From: Bacillus sp. 2205SS5-2
GTDB lineage: Bacteria; Bacillota; Bacilli; Bacillales; Bacillaceae_K
Assembly: GCF_037024155.1 (NCBI RefSeq)
Contig: NZ_JAYKTS010000035.1
Span: 1 to 41,984 of the forward strand
Direction: 5' to 3'
Length of the DNA stretch: 41,984 nt
Shown: positions 33,984-41,984 of the stretch, in pieces
How the letters are laid out: each line of letters starts with the position of its first letter
Numbering within the stretch: position 1 is the first letter of the stretch
Position numbers and translations under genes: made by a program
Notes under the pieces: generated by a model
Database searches by the model: none
What the model was told of the DNA's origin: nothing
The model's input: the letters and a program-made list of their open reading frames with translations, nothing else

Positions 33984-35102
33984 ATGTTCACAACGGCCCT
34001 ACTTGTTACTATTTTTCTAGTATTGTTCATCATTTTATTCATTCGACTGTATCCACCTCTAGGGAGGAAAGCTTCAAAGGGAATTCTCAGCTTTTCCAAG
34101 CAGAACGTCAAGGGTAAGTTTGTAAATGAAACATCGACTTCTATGAAGATGAGCGCAAAGGAGTCGCTCCAACTGTTAAGAAATTATGCTAAACGCTCAC
34201 AAGATCGTAGACCAAAGGAGGCAATTCCAGTGGAACCGCTGTGGTTAACGGACGATGAGGCTCCAAGAGTAGCCTGGTTTGGTCATTCTGCAGTTTTAAT
34301 AGAACTAGAGGGCAAAAGAATCTTTGTAGACCCTATGTTAGGGAAGGCACCCACTCCATTTCCTTTATTTTCAAATAATCGCTATAGTGAGAAATTACCA
34401 CTTACTATTGAAGAGCTTCCGTTAATAGATTTTGTGCTATTTTCTCATGATCACTATGATCATTTAGATTATCATACGGTAAAGAAGCTTAAGGATAAGG
34501 TGGGGAAATTCTATGTACCACTAGGGTTAGGAAGCCATTTAATTCATTGGGGTGTAGAAGAAAATAAAATTATTGAAATGGATTGGTGGGAACAAATTCA
34601 ACAGGATCAACTTACATTTGTTTGCACACCGGCAAGACATTTTTCTGGTAGAAGTATTAATGATCGAGATAGGTCGCTGTGGTGTTCTTGGGTGATGAAA
34701 GGGCAAAGCAGCAATCTTTTTTTTAGTGGTGATAGCGGCTATGGCCCTCACTTTGCTGAAATTGGAGAAAGATATGGTCCATTTGACCTTACGATGATGG
34801 AATGTGGCCAATACGATGAGAGATGGTCAGCCATTCATATGACACCAGAGGAAACTGTTCAAGCTCAAGTGGATGTTCAAGGCAAACGATTGATTCCAAT
34901 TCATTGGGGGGCTTTTACTTTATCTCTTCACGCTTGGACGGACCCAATTGACCGAGTAACGCAAGAAGCCGAAAGAAGAAATGTAGTGGTAGCGACACCT
35001 AAAATAGGGAAGTGGTGCGGATTGACAGAGAGGATTATCCCAATTCTCTCTGGTGGAAATGAGAAAATTGACTGTTGTTTTGAGAAATTTCGTAAAAATT
35101 AA
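33984..35102 (+). CDS. Membrane-anchored MBL-fold hydrolase (NAPE-PLD/UlaG-like)
   Basis: 372 aa. One N-terminal transmembrane helix (residues 3-22) precedes a metallo-beta-lactamase domain of the lactamase_B_2 type: VAWFGHSAVLIELEGKRIFV, FVDPMLG, the metal motif SHDHYDHLD (154-162), CTPARHFSGR, FFSGDSGYGP and IPIHWGAFTLS. The same arrangement occurs in bacterial relatives of N-acyl-phosphatidylethanolamine phospholipase D, so a lipid phosphodiester substrate is possible but not shown. AAAGGGAGA precedes ATG 33984. A bidirectional terminator at 35102 separates it from the convergent HD-GYP gene. Confidence 0.88.
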   Translation: MFTTALLVTIFLVLFIILFIRLYPPLGRKASKGILSFSKQNVKGKFVNETSTSMKMSAKESLQLLRNYAKRSQDRRPKEAIPVEPLWLTDDEAPRVAWFGHSAVLIELEGKRIFVDPMLGKAPTPFPLFSNNRYSEKLPLTIEELPLIDFVLFSHDHYDHLDYHTVKKLKDKVGKFYVPLGLGSHLIHWGVEENKIIEMDWWEQIQQDQLTFVCTPARHFSGRSINDRDRSLWCSWVMKGQSSNLFFSGDSGYGPHFAEIGERYGPFDLTMMECGQYDERWSAIHMTPEETVQAQVDVQGKRLIPIHWGAFTLSLHAWTDPIDRVTQEAERRNVVVATPKIGKWCGLTERIIPILSGGNEKIDCCFEKFRKN

Positions 35103-35131
35103 AAAACCTCGAGCTAGGCGAGGTTTTTTAA
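35101..35131. terminator. Bidirectional terminator
   Basis: AAAAAACCTCG and CGAGGTTTTTT with an AGCTAGG loop, shared by two convergent genes and overlapping the ends of both. Confidence 0.88.
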
Positions 35132-36616
35132 TTCCTTATATTTCATTTCAGCGATAAATAGTTTTACGAAAACAGGATCCCACTGCATTCCGCTTCCCGC
35201 TTCAATGATGTTTAGGGCGGTGTCAAACGACATTCCTTTTCGATAAGGTCGATCAGAGGTCATGGCGTCAAAGGCATCCGCAACAGCAATAATCCTTCCA
35301 AATAGCGGGATTGCATCACCTTTAAGTCCTTCTGGATACCCGTTTCCATCATATCGCTCATGGTGATATTTGACTCCTTCCATGAGTGAGCGAATATCTT
35401 GAAGCGGTTTTACTTGTTGTAGAATATCATACCCAAGTTCAGGATGTTTTTGAATCTGAGCGTATTCTTCATCAGTTAGTTTGCCTTCCTTTAATAGAAC
35501 TCCATCACTAATTCCAATTTTCCCGATATCATGAAGCTGTGCAGATTTTCGTAAATGGCTCAATTGGTCTTGGGTTAACCCAAATTTTTCACCAAGAAGA
35601 AGAGAATACTGGGTCACTCGGTTAGAGTGACCCGCAGTATAGGAATCGCGAGCATCCAGTGTGGCTGCTAGGATAGTAATTAGACTTTCAGATAATTGTT
35701 TATTTTGTTGATCTCGTTCTTGAATGGCTTGAACCATGTGATTGAACCCTGAGACAAGATGACTAAACTCATCCGAATACGTCTCACTTGTAAGATGCAT
35801 TTGTCCTTCTTGTACCGCCTTCATTTCATGTTGAAGTTGGAGGATGGGCTTTTCGATATCCCGAAAAAATAAATAGGCCGAAAATAAGGCAAATAAGATC
35901 TCAAGAATAATAATGCCAAATGCCCACTCCCAATAGGTTTGAATGAAATCGCTTGAAGCTTGCTGGAGGCGAACTTGAGAAGCCAAACTAAAAAGAAGTA
36001 ACGGAAAGATGCCGATAAATACGGTGCTGAATAATATTTTTTTCTTTAATGAAACGATAATCTTTCCTTTGAGTGTTAAGGTTGTCCCATATAATTTTTC
36101 TGCTTTATGGGAAATCACTGTTGATATTGTTTGCACAGCATGAATGGTTAAGTAAAATTCTATCAGAGCGTGCATTCCTCCAATCAGCAGCGCTCCACCA
36201 CAAGCAAATACAACATACCGATACGGCAATGCGAGAAGTTCGAAGTGGATGAATAAAGTAGTGAGCGTTACAGCTGGTAAGGAGAGTCCAAAGAGATGAG
36301 GACCCATAATGCGCTTTAGCGTCTTAATTGGGAAGTGATGCGCGGCTAGAAAGCCCTTTTCAAGCTGCTCTAAGCTTATTTTTTCTTCCTTAAATGCTAT
36401 CTTAATATCTTTTAAGTGATGATTAAAAACAAGAAATTCAGCAATGAACATACAGAGTAGAGAGGAAAAAAGAACGATGATTAAATAAAAAACATCTTGT
36501 TTTTGGAGCGTTAGCGTGAAAAATGTGAAGACAGAGCCAACGCCTAAGACCGCAATTGAAGACCCGAAAACATAGTTAATAATGAGTTTGTTGACAAATT
36601 TTTGATAGGGATTCAA
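35114..36616 (-). CDS. HD-GYP domain membrane protein (cyclic-di-GMP phosphodiesterase-like)
   Basis: 500 aa. About six transmembrane segments fill the first 270 residues, then a HAMP-like linker (RDIEKPILQLQHEMKAVQEG), then HD-GYP: HSNRVTQYS, LHDIGKIGISDGVLL (the HD pair), HPELGYDIL, HHERYDGNGYPEGLKG (GYP motif) and AVADAFDAMTSDRPYRKG. All expected metal ligands are visible, so hydrolysis of cyclic di-GMP or a related dinucleotide is likely. TTG 36616 is chosen because AGAAGGTAGG is 9 nt upstream; ATG 36664 adds 16 residues but has no ribosome binding site. Confidence 0.87.
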   Translation of the reverse strand: MNPYQKFVNKLIINYVFGSSIAVLGVGSVFTFFTLTLQKQDVFYLIIVLFSSLLCMFIAEFLVFNHHLKDIKIAFKEEKISLEQLEKGFLAAHHFPIKTLKRIMGPHLFGLSLPAVTLTTLFIHFELLALPYRYVVFACGGALLIGGMHALIEFYLTIHAVQTISTVISHKAEKLYGTTLTLKGKIIVSLKKKILFSTVFIGIFPLLLFSLASQVRLQQASSDFIQTYWEWAFGIIILEILFALFSAYLFFRDIEKPILQLQHEMKAVQEGQMHLTSETYSDEFSHLVSGFNHMVQAIQERDQQNKQLSESLITILAATLDARDSYTAGHSNRVTQYSLLLGEKFGLTQDQLSHLRKSAQLHDIGKIGISDGVLLKEGKLTDEEYAQIQKHPELGYDILQQVKPLQDIRSLMEGVKYHHERYDGNGYPEGLKGDAIPLFGRIIAVADAFDAMTSDRPYRKGMSFDTALNIIEAGSGMQWDPVFVKLFIAEMKYKELKNLA

Positions 36617-36770
36617 GTGAGTATTCCTACCTTCTGTAATTTCTAAATAGGTATATTTTATCATAGAATCAGCGTGTGATATTCAATTTTTTTAAAAAAA
36701 AGTGTATATTAAGCTTCTAATTTATAAGGATACTATGTCTTAGTGATAGATGGAAAAGGGAAGAATACGG

Positions 36771-37592
36771 ATGAATGAAGAACCGCAAAAACAGTTAAAA
36801 AGAGTATTGGAATATATCGAACATCATTTGCAGGAGAAATTAACTTTAGCTGAATTAGCCAAAAAATCAACTTACTCTTCTTACTATTTTTATTGAATAT
36901 TTACCAAATTTGCAGGAGAGATACCAAGGGATTATGTAAAGAGGTTTAGACTTGAAAAAGCTGCGCAAGAGTTAATTTATGAGTCGAAAATGAAAGTGAC
37001 AGCTATCACGGTGAAGTATGGATTTTCGTCGCTTTCTTATTTTTCTTCTGCCTTTACGGACTACTTCAATGCGAGTCCGAGGGCTTGGAGAGAAGGTGCC
37101 TACTTAGAAAAATTTCCAAGGCAATATCTTCATAGCAAGAGATCAAAACAATTGAGCAATAATAAAGAAGAAAAAGAAGAGAAACAGCCGTATAATCAAT
37201 TTCAATGGATTGATCTTTCAAAGATAAAAACAGTGATTCTTCCAGAAGAAACATTTATTGTACAACAGTGAATGGGTGATTACTCAGCTGAAATTACTGA
37301 AACGTGGGAACAAATTTATTATTGGAGTAAAGCAAGGAATCTGTTCAGTGATAAAACCATTTCAGTTGGAATTCCGCGGAGTAATCCATACATAACTCCA
37401 GCCAATAAGCGTCAATATGATTGCTATATCTCGGTTTCAAAAGATTTTCCCCAGAACTTAGGTATAGAGAGAATAGTGCTTTCAGAAGGGAAATATGTAC
37501 TTTACGAATTTGATAAACCTGTTCCTTATCATGTTCTCGTATTAATGATTATTTGTGGCATTCACGGCCTTTTTGCTTCAGTCCCTCTGTAA
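36771..37592 (+). pseudogene. AraC-type regulator with GyrI-like domain, two in-frame TGA
   Basis: One continuous frame runs from ATG 36771 to TAA 37592 with TGA at 36894-36896 and 37269-37271. The first part is the AraC helix-turn-helix pair: RVLEYIEHHLQEKLTLAELA, then (after the first TGA, where Trp would fit) IFTKFAGEIPRDYVKRFRLE and YGFSSLSYFSSAFTDYFNAS. The last part, after the second TGA, is the GyrI-like effector domain (ETWEQIYYWSKARN, DCYISVSKDF, VLYEFDKPVPYHVL). The end (MIICGIHGLFASVPL) no longer matches the family, suggesting a further frameshift. The gene is dead in the standard code. Confidence 0.88.
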
Positions 37593-37660
37593 AGCAAAAA
37601 AAGTGCAAACGACTGGATTTAGATACAAAACTCGTAATAAATGTATCTTTTCTTGCTATA

Positions 37661-37699
37661 GAAAAAAGGTTCTAGTTTTCAATACTAGAACCTTTTTCT
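37661..37699. terminator. Terminator downstream of the efflux operon
   Basis: GAAAAAAGGTTCTAGT and ACTAGAACCTTTTTC form a stem that ends where the MFS gene stops; it can also stop plus-strand transcripts. Confidence 0.85.
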
Positions 37700-39306
37700 T
37701 ATACTTCTTGTTCTTGTAAGCTCGCAGTTTTCAGCTTTTCTTCTTCGTCATCTTGATTCGTTGTACGCAGTGGAATTTCTTTTAAGAAGAAAGTCGTACA
37801 CAATCCTAAGAGCACGATAATCGTTCCCCATAAAAACACACCGGTTAATGAAACATTCAATGCTTCTTTCATTATCACGATAAAGGAATCAAAAAGTGGT
37901 GTCATTTCGGCTGGAACGGAAGAGCGAATACTCTCCAATAATTCAGGGCTCATTAAAATTTGCGGATCTTGCATTTGTGCAAAATTTTCTTCTGCTCTAG
38001 GTGCGGGTTGAGGAAGAGTGGGTTGAACTTGTTCTAATTCTTTCTTCATAATGTTACCCATTACGGTACCGAAGATGGCTACCCCGATCGTTCCACCAAT
38101 TTGTCGGAAGGTTTGCATCGCAGCAGTTGCGACACCTAGGTATTTATGACTAACCGCATTTTGAACGGTAATATTAAAAACTGGCATATTCATTCCAAGT
38201 CCTACTCCAACAATCACTAGCTGGAGAATGAGGCGAGTCATGGACGTTTCTACTTCTAACATTGAATTTAGAAACAATCCTGTTGCCATAATGACAAAAC
38301 CGAGCAAAGAGAAGATTTTATATTTCCCCGTTTTGGTGATGAGAATTCCAACGATGATACTAGAAAAGACCATTGATAAAGTCATAACCATTTCTACTAA
38401 CCCTGAAACAGTAGCTGTTTGTCCTTGCACACCTTGAACGTAAAACGGTACATACATAATCGTCCCGAACATTCCCATTCCGAGAAAGAGACCGGCAATA
38501 TTCGATACGGTAAAGATACTATTTTTAAATAAATAAAGCGGAAGTACGGGGCTTTTAGCTTTTGATTCGACAAAGATAAAGAGGCCAAGAGTAATGATGG
38601 TTAGAGAGAACAGGCCGATGATTTCAATGGAAGCCCAATCATACTTACTTCCTCCCCATGTAAAGCCGAGTAATAAAGAAATAATCACGGCAGTTAACAA
38701 GAGTGAACCAAGATAATCAACAGGTTCCTTCTCTTTTCGGATATGGGTAGGATAGAGCTTTAAAATCAATCCAAAGGCAATGAAACCTAGTGGTAGGAAA
38801 ACCCAGAATACCCAGTGCCAATCATAGTTATCGACGATGTATCCACCAAGAGTGGGTCCGAATAAGCTAGATAATCCAAATACCCCACCGAGAAGACCCT
38901 GCCAACGACCACGTTCACGCGGAGAAAACAAATCGCCAACCGTTGTAAAAGCGGATGACATAATCATCCCTGCGCCGAACCCTTGAATCCCGCGGTAGAT
39001 AATCAATTGAGTAATATTATCCGCTGTCCCACTAAAGAAAGCACCGATGGAGAAAATTCCAATACCAATTAAAATAAATATCTTTCTTCCATAGATATCA
39101 GATAATTTACCAACGAGCATTGCTGTAATCGTAGAGGCAAGCATGTAAATTGTAAATACCCAATCAAAATACTCCATACCGCCAATCTGGGCGATGATTT
39201 TCGGTAGAGATGTACCGACAATTGTCATGTTAACAGCAGCAAAGAACATAGCTGCCATGACGGCTATCATAATTAACACTTTTTGTCTTTTTTCTAAATG
39301 TTCCAA
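37699..39306 (-). CDS. MFS multidrug exporter, DHA2 (EmrB/QacA-type)
   Basis: 535 aa with 14 transmembrane helices. It has MFAAVNMTIVGTSLPKIIAQ (motif D1), LVGKLSDIYGRKIFI (motif A), YRGIQGFGAGMIMSSAFTTV (motif B) and LLGGVFGLSSLFGPTLGGYI (motif C), all typical of proton-driven QacA/EmrB drug exporters. The long insert with PQPAPRAEENFAQM lies in the last extracellular loop. TTG 39306 follows AAGGAGGAAGCATC. Its start overlaps the end of the TetR gene by 13 nt, so the two form an operon in which TetR likely represses both. Confidence 0.92.
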   Translation of the reverse strand: MEHLEKRQKVLIMIAVMAAMFFAAVNMTIVGTSLPKIIAQIGGMEYFDWVFTIYMLASTITAMLVGKLSDIYGRKIFILIGIGIFSIGAFFSGTADNITQLIIYRGIQGFGAGMIMSSAFTTVGDLFSPRERGRWQGLLGGVFGLSSLFGPTLGGYIVDNYDWHWVFWVFLPLGFIAFGLILKLYPTHIRKEKEPVDYLGSLLLTAVIISLLLGFTWGGSKYDWASIEIIGLFSLTIITLGLFIFVESKAKSPVLPLYLFKNSIFTVSNIAGLFLGMGMFGTIMYVPFYVQGVQGQTATVSGLVEMVMTLSMVFSSIIVGILITKTGKYKIFSLLGFVIMATGLFLNSMLEVETSMTRLILQLVIVGVGLGMNMPVFNITVQNAVSHKYLGVATAAMQTFRQIGGTIGVAIFGTVMGNIMKKELEQVQPTLPQPAPRAEENFAQMQDPQILMSPELLESIRSSVPAEMTPLFDSFIVIMKEALNVSLTGVFLWGTIIVLLGLCTTFFLKEIPLRTTNQDDEEEKLKTASLQEQEV

Positions 39307-40196
39307 GATGCTTCCTCCTTATTCGTTCCTTCTAATAACCAATTGGCTTTTTGTACATAGAACTTAAGCAAATGCTCCTTCTCTATATAAGAGAGTAAAG
39401 CTTGCAATAAAAAGCGCCGTGGTTCTTGTTTGTTCCACTCTTCCTCAAGTAGGAGTACTGAAGAGAGGTAGGACTGTCTTTTATCTTTTGGTAGTTTTTC
39501 TACTATTGTCTTCATAGAATCAATAAGCATAGAAAGAGTCTCTTCACCGGAATGTGGTTCTTGTTTTTCACCAAAAACGGGAGCTAGGTCTTGACTTGTC
39601 ATAAACGGTTTAGGTTGACTTTTTTTCATTTCAGAAATCATTCCATCGACTCGGTCGACAATAAAGAAGGCAAGTTGTTCCATCGGTTTTTCTTGTTGAG
39701 ATAGAATAAGTAGCATCATATATTCTTTCATCATTCCTTGCATCATGACGACAATGTCCCAAATGAAAGGTTCAATTGACACGCCGTAGGCTTTTAATAG
39801 ACTATCTCTTTGCCAAGACATAATTCTAGACTTCAGTTGTTGTTTCAGTGAAATCATCTTCTCGTTATCTTGAAGCGGCATTTCTTTAAACTGTAAAATG
39901 AAGAAATCTCGCTTGGAAACAAATTCCTCCAATTGAATGGTTAGTTGTTTCGTCAACCACTCTTTTGGAGATGTGGTTTCTTTCATATGAACAAAAGTTG
40001 CTTTTTCAAACATCTCTTGTTGGGAATGGGAGCAGGCACCGATAAATAAATCCTCTTTTGAGGGGAAATATTTATAGAGAGATCCTTTTGAAATACTGCA
40101 TTCCTCAGCAATTTCCTGAACGGAAGTAGCATAATAGCCCTTGTCAGAAAAAAACTTCATGGCCGTTTCAATAATTGTTTTCTCTTTTTGATTCAA
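39294..40196 (-). CDS. TetR/AcrR family regulator, long C-terminal domain
   Basis: 300 aa. The N-terminal helix-turn-helix is clear: IIETAMKFFSDKGYYATSVQ, EIAEECSISKGSLYKYFPSK (recognition helix). The remaining 240 residues form a helical ligand-binding domain that is longer than the usual TetR (about 200 aa), as in several QacR-neighbour regulators of bacilli. It precedes and overlaps the MFS exporter gene, so it probably senses the exporter's substrate. TTG 40196 follows AGAGGTG. The 190 nt upstream contain TTGACT-type promoter matches but no clear palindrome. Confidence 0.88.
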   Translation of the reverse strand: MNQKEKTIIETAMKFFSDKGYYATSVQEIAEECSISKGSLYKYFPSKEDLFIGACSHSQQEMFEKATFVHMKETTSPKEWLTKQLTIQLEEFVSKRDFFILQFKEMPLQDNEKMISLKQQLKSRIMSWQRDSLLKAYGVSIEPFIWDIVVMMQGMMKEYMMLLILSQQEKPMEQLAFFIVDRVDGMISEMKKSQPKPFMTSQDLAPVFGEKQEPHSGEETLSMLIDSMKTIVEKLPKDKRQSYLSSVLLLEEEWNKQEPRRFLLQALLSYIEKEHLLKFYVQKANWLLEGTNKEEASWNI

Positions 40197-40338
40197 AGTA
40201 ACACCTCTTAAATATAGAACTCGAAAGTCATTTGTAGAACTTATTAGTCAAATGTATTTTAAAGTAATTCCATTTAGAAGTCAATGGTGAAGTCTGTGCT
40301 CTTTTCCTTCTTAAAGGTAGGATTATTATTTTCCCCCA

Positions 40339-40384
40339 AAAAAAGCGTTAGGATGCGTAAATACTACGTCATCCTAACGCTTTT
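40339..40384. terminator. Terminator of the small Gly-rich membrane protein gene
   Basis: AAAAAAGCGTTAGGATG and CATCCTAACGCTTTT pair around a CGTAAATACTACGT loop. On the minus strand it follows the gene ending at 40388. Confidence 0.85.
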
Positions 40385-40387
40385 GGG

Positions 40388-40576
40388 TCAATCTCCACCG
40401 CCGCCGTTTCCCCCTCCAAAGCCATCTCCGCCATTATCTCCAAAGCCGAAAAATCCTGAATCATCACTTGAATGATGGCTTGATTGATTCCAATGATGGC
40501 GAGAATTCCCTTTAGGAACGGACTTACTGATTGCATAAATCAATATGAAAAAGATAAACACAATGATACCAATCAT
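40388..40576 (-). CDS. Small membrane protein with Gly/Asp/His-rich tail, 62 aa
   Basis: One N-terminal transmembrane helix (MIGIIVFIFFILIYAISKSV) is followed by a low-complexity tail: SRHHWNQSSHHSSDDSGFFG and a run of G, D, F and N. AAAGGAG is 8 nt before ATG 40576 and a terminator follows the stop, so it is a real gene. The tail resembles small surface or envelope proteins of bacilli; function unknown. Confidence 0.7.
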   Translation of the reverse strand: MIGIIVFIFFILIYAISKSVPKGNSRHHWNQSSHHSSDDSGFFGFGDNGGDGFGGGNGGGGD

Positions 40577-40640
40577 TTATATTCTCCTTTCAAATGGTCT
40601 ACCTTAATTACGTTAAAAATTGGAATAAGTTTCATTTTTT

Positions 40641-41741
40641 AGCTCTTCACCATAACTAGTTGTTTATTATTAAAGCAGTTTCAATTTGTAGCCGCTTTTC
40701 AAAATGAACCAAATTTCTATACCCATATGCTCGTCTCTTGATTAGCTTGGTTTTATTATTGAGCCCTTCAATAGGTCCGTTGGATACACTGTATTTTATG
40801 GCATTTAAAATGGCTTTTTCCCATTGTAGTAGCGTTTTAGCGATTCGATGAACGACTCGGTTTTTGGAGAATAAATATCTTTCGACCCAGGCTTTAAAGG
40901 TTTTTTTTGTTAGATGTTGGTCCCAGCGTGAATAGACTCGTCGAATTCCTTGTAAGGCTTGATATAGCTCTTCCATTTCGTCATTTACAGATAGCCATTC
41001 TTCCAGTTGTAAGTACTCCTTAAAATGTAAATTGATTGGTTTAGTCGTCAATAGGCGTGTGATGATTCGACGTTGTTTCTGAGTGGTCGCTTTCTTTTTC
41101 GTCATTTTCCTTCGGTGATTATCAAGTTCTTTCGTAAAAAGTTGAATGACGTGAAAAGTCATCGAGGCAAATAATTTTGGGAGTATTTCTACGGCGGGAA
41201 ATGACTTCATTTTGCCTTTCAGCCCACTGATAATACCAACGTTCAAGCGTCGTATAAGGAATCTGATACGCACGGGAAACAGCTTGAATCGTCGTTTCGT
41301 GGCAGAGAGAGGATGTAATTTCTTTAAATAATTCGGTGGATTTTCCACGCTGAGGGATGCCCTCCCACTTTACACTCCAAACGCTGAAACAGTTCGTACA
41401 TTGTTCATGGTAACAAGGAACTTCTACACATATAAACCCAAAATGAGGGGTGACACGGTGTCGTAAAGTTCTAGTTTTTCCTCTTTTATGTGGAATCGAC
41501 CGGGAACCACAAATCGGACAAAGAAAAGAACGAAGAGTAGGGCGCAAAATAGCGACCCACCCTTCAGACCGTTGAGACATCCGTACAAGATCGAAATCTG
41601 GAAGATTAATCAAATCCATGATAAAATGTTGAGACAAGCAGAACCTCTCCCTTCTTGATTTTGTGTGGTAACTTAATCTTAAGGGAAATTCTGCTTTTTT
41701 TCATTTGGAAAGGCTTAAACCACCTCTTTTGGTGAAGAGCC
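40641..41741 (-). mobile_element. ISL3-family insertion sequence with internal deletion
   Basis: The outer ends are inverted: AGCTCTTCACCA (40641-40652) and TGGTGAAGAGCC (41730-41741). CATTTTTT lies directly outside each end (40633-40640 and 41742-41749), an 8-bp target duplication as expected for ISL3. The element is 1101 bp, shorter than the usual 1.3-1.5 kb, because the transposase gene lost its middle. Confidence 0.85.
40656..41637 (-). pseudogene. ISL3-family transposase, internally deleted and frameshifted
   Basis: The N-terminal part (ATG 41637) has MDLINLPDFDLVRM, a zinc ribbon (CPICGSR...CYHEQCTNC), a helix-turn-helix (HETTIQAVSRAYQIPYTTLE) and the first catalytic Asp in IICLDDF. 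The C-terminal part, in another frame, has FHVIQLFTKELDNHRRKMTK, SNGPIEGLNNKTKLIKRRAY (catalytic Glu region) and ends ALIINN. At about 41165 LDDF and FHVIQLF are joined directly, so roughly 90-130 codons including the second Asp are gone and the frame shifts. It cannot be active. Confidence 0.88.
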
Positions 41742-41749
41742 CATTTTTT

Positions 41750-41984
41750 CGATGTTGTTTCAATTTTTGTCTGCCTGGAATAGTGAAAGGACAGAAAAAT
41801 TTAGCTCTAAGGTTGTTTTCGCATAATATGTTTCTCTAGCATCAGGCGTGTTGATTATCCATTTTCAGGCAAACTAATCCCGTAGAAAATCCGGGCGTTT
41901 TTTAAAACTACACTCATTTCGGATAACCAATCAATTGGGAGATCATTTATTAAAAGAAGTCTTGTAAATGAGATAAATGATAGC
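41750..41984. other. Right-edge region, no gene seen
   Basis: Around 41814-41836 a fragment reads GGTTGTTTTCGCATAATATG, resembling the MITE right end, but the rest of the family core is not recognisable. GCCCGGATTTTC-type pairing near 41885-41902 is weak. Confidence 0.3.

Noticed and set aside
40197-40280. TetR operator upstream of the efflux operon
   Set aside because: I looked for a palindrome between the TetR start and 40280 and found only partial direct matches, so no site is claimed.

Overview
The window is AT-rich DNA from a low-GC Gram-positive spore-former of the Bacillaceae type. The evidence is AGGAGG-type ribosome binding sites with frequent TTG/GTG starts, many stem-loop-plus-T-run terminators, a CstR sulfur regulon, a sporulation-kinase-like histidine kinase, and DUF3231 and DUF3896-like proteins. 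Species cannot be fixed from the sequence alone. No rRNA, tRNA or CRISPR array was recognised.

Layout. (1) 1-4750 is a decayed mobile region. Two same-orientation 323-bp copies of one inverted-repeat element (268-590, 3743-4065) flank a hypothetical gene with an in-frame TAG, an AlbA_2/HATPase_c_4 gene with an in-frame TAG, and a broken rhuM gene; an ISL3-type transposase fragment follows. (2) 4750-7812 holds DUF2971, nitroreductase and GNAT genes separated by terminators and repeats. (3) 8168-12307 is a reactive-sulfur regulon: cstR, tusA, a DsrE-family gene, a TusA-rhodanese fusion, a rhodanese-metallo-beta-lactamase fusion and a TauE/SafE exporter, with four operator-like ATACC...GGTAT sites. 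(4) 12991-20496 holds a membrane-anchored alpha/beta hydrolase, an orphan histidine kinase, an EEP-family phosphoesterase, DUF3231 and an MFS exporter. (5) 20500-25400 is gene-poor, with small genes, SRPBCC and DoxX genes, palindromes and three perfect TGTGA-N6-TCACA (Fnr/Crp-type) sites. (6) 25407-30672 holds an RluF-type pseudouridine synthase, a zinc metallopeptidase, an MBL hydrolase, a hypothetical protein and a POT peptide transporter. (7) 31267-33340 is a plasmid-type (actin, type II) segregation cassette: an array of about 20 GTAWACA-like heptamers, a ParM/StbA-like actin gene and a small candidate adaptor gene. (8) 33984-41741 holds an MBL hydrolase, an HD-GYP protein, a dead AraC gene, a TetR/MFS drug-efflux pair, a small Gly-rich membrane protein and an ISL3-family IS with an internal deletion, flanked by an 8-bp duplication.

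Scattered through intergenic DNA are ten near-complete copies (A-J) of a 130-165 bp non-coding repeat with imperfect ends GGCTCTTTTCGTATACATTG / GGCTGTTTTCGCAAAGTTTG. They behave like a MITE family; some copies have 7-8 bp A/T-rich flanking duplications. Their terminal GGCTCTT matches one end of the ISL3-type IS at the right of the window.

The strongest candidates for something new are the phased heptamer centromere-like array with its actin operon, and the GGCTSTTTTCG MITE family with its possible ISL3 connection.
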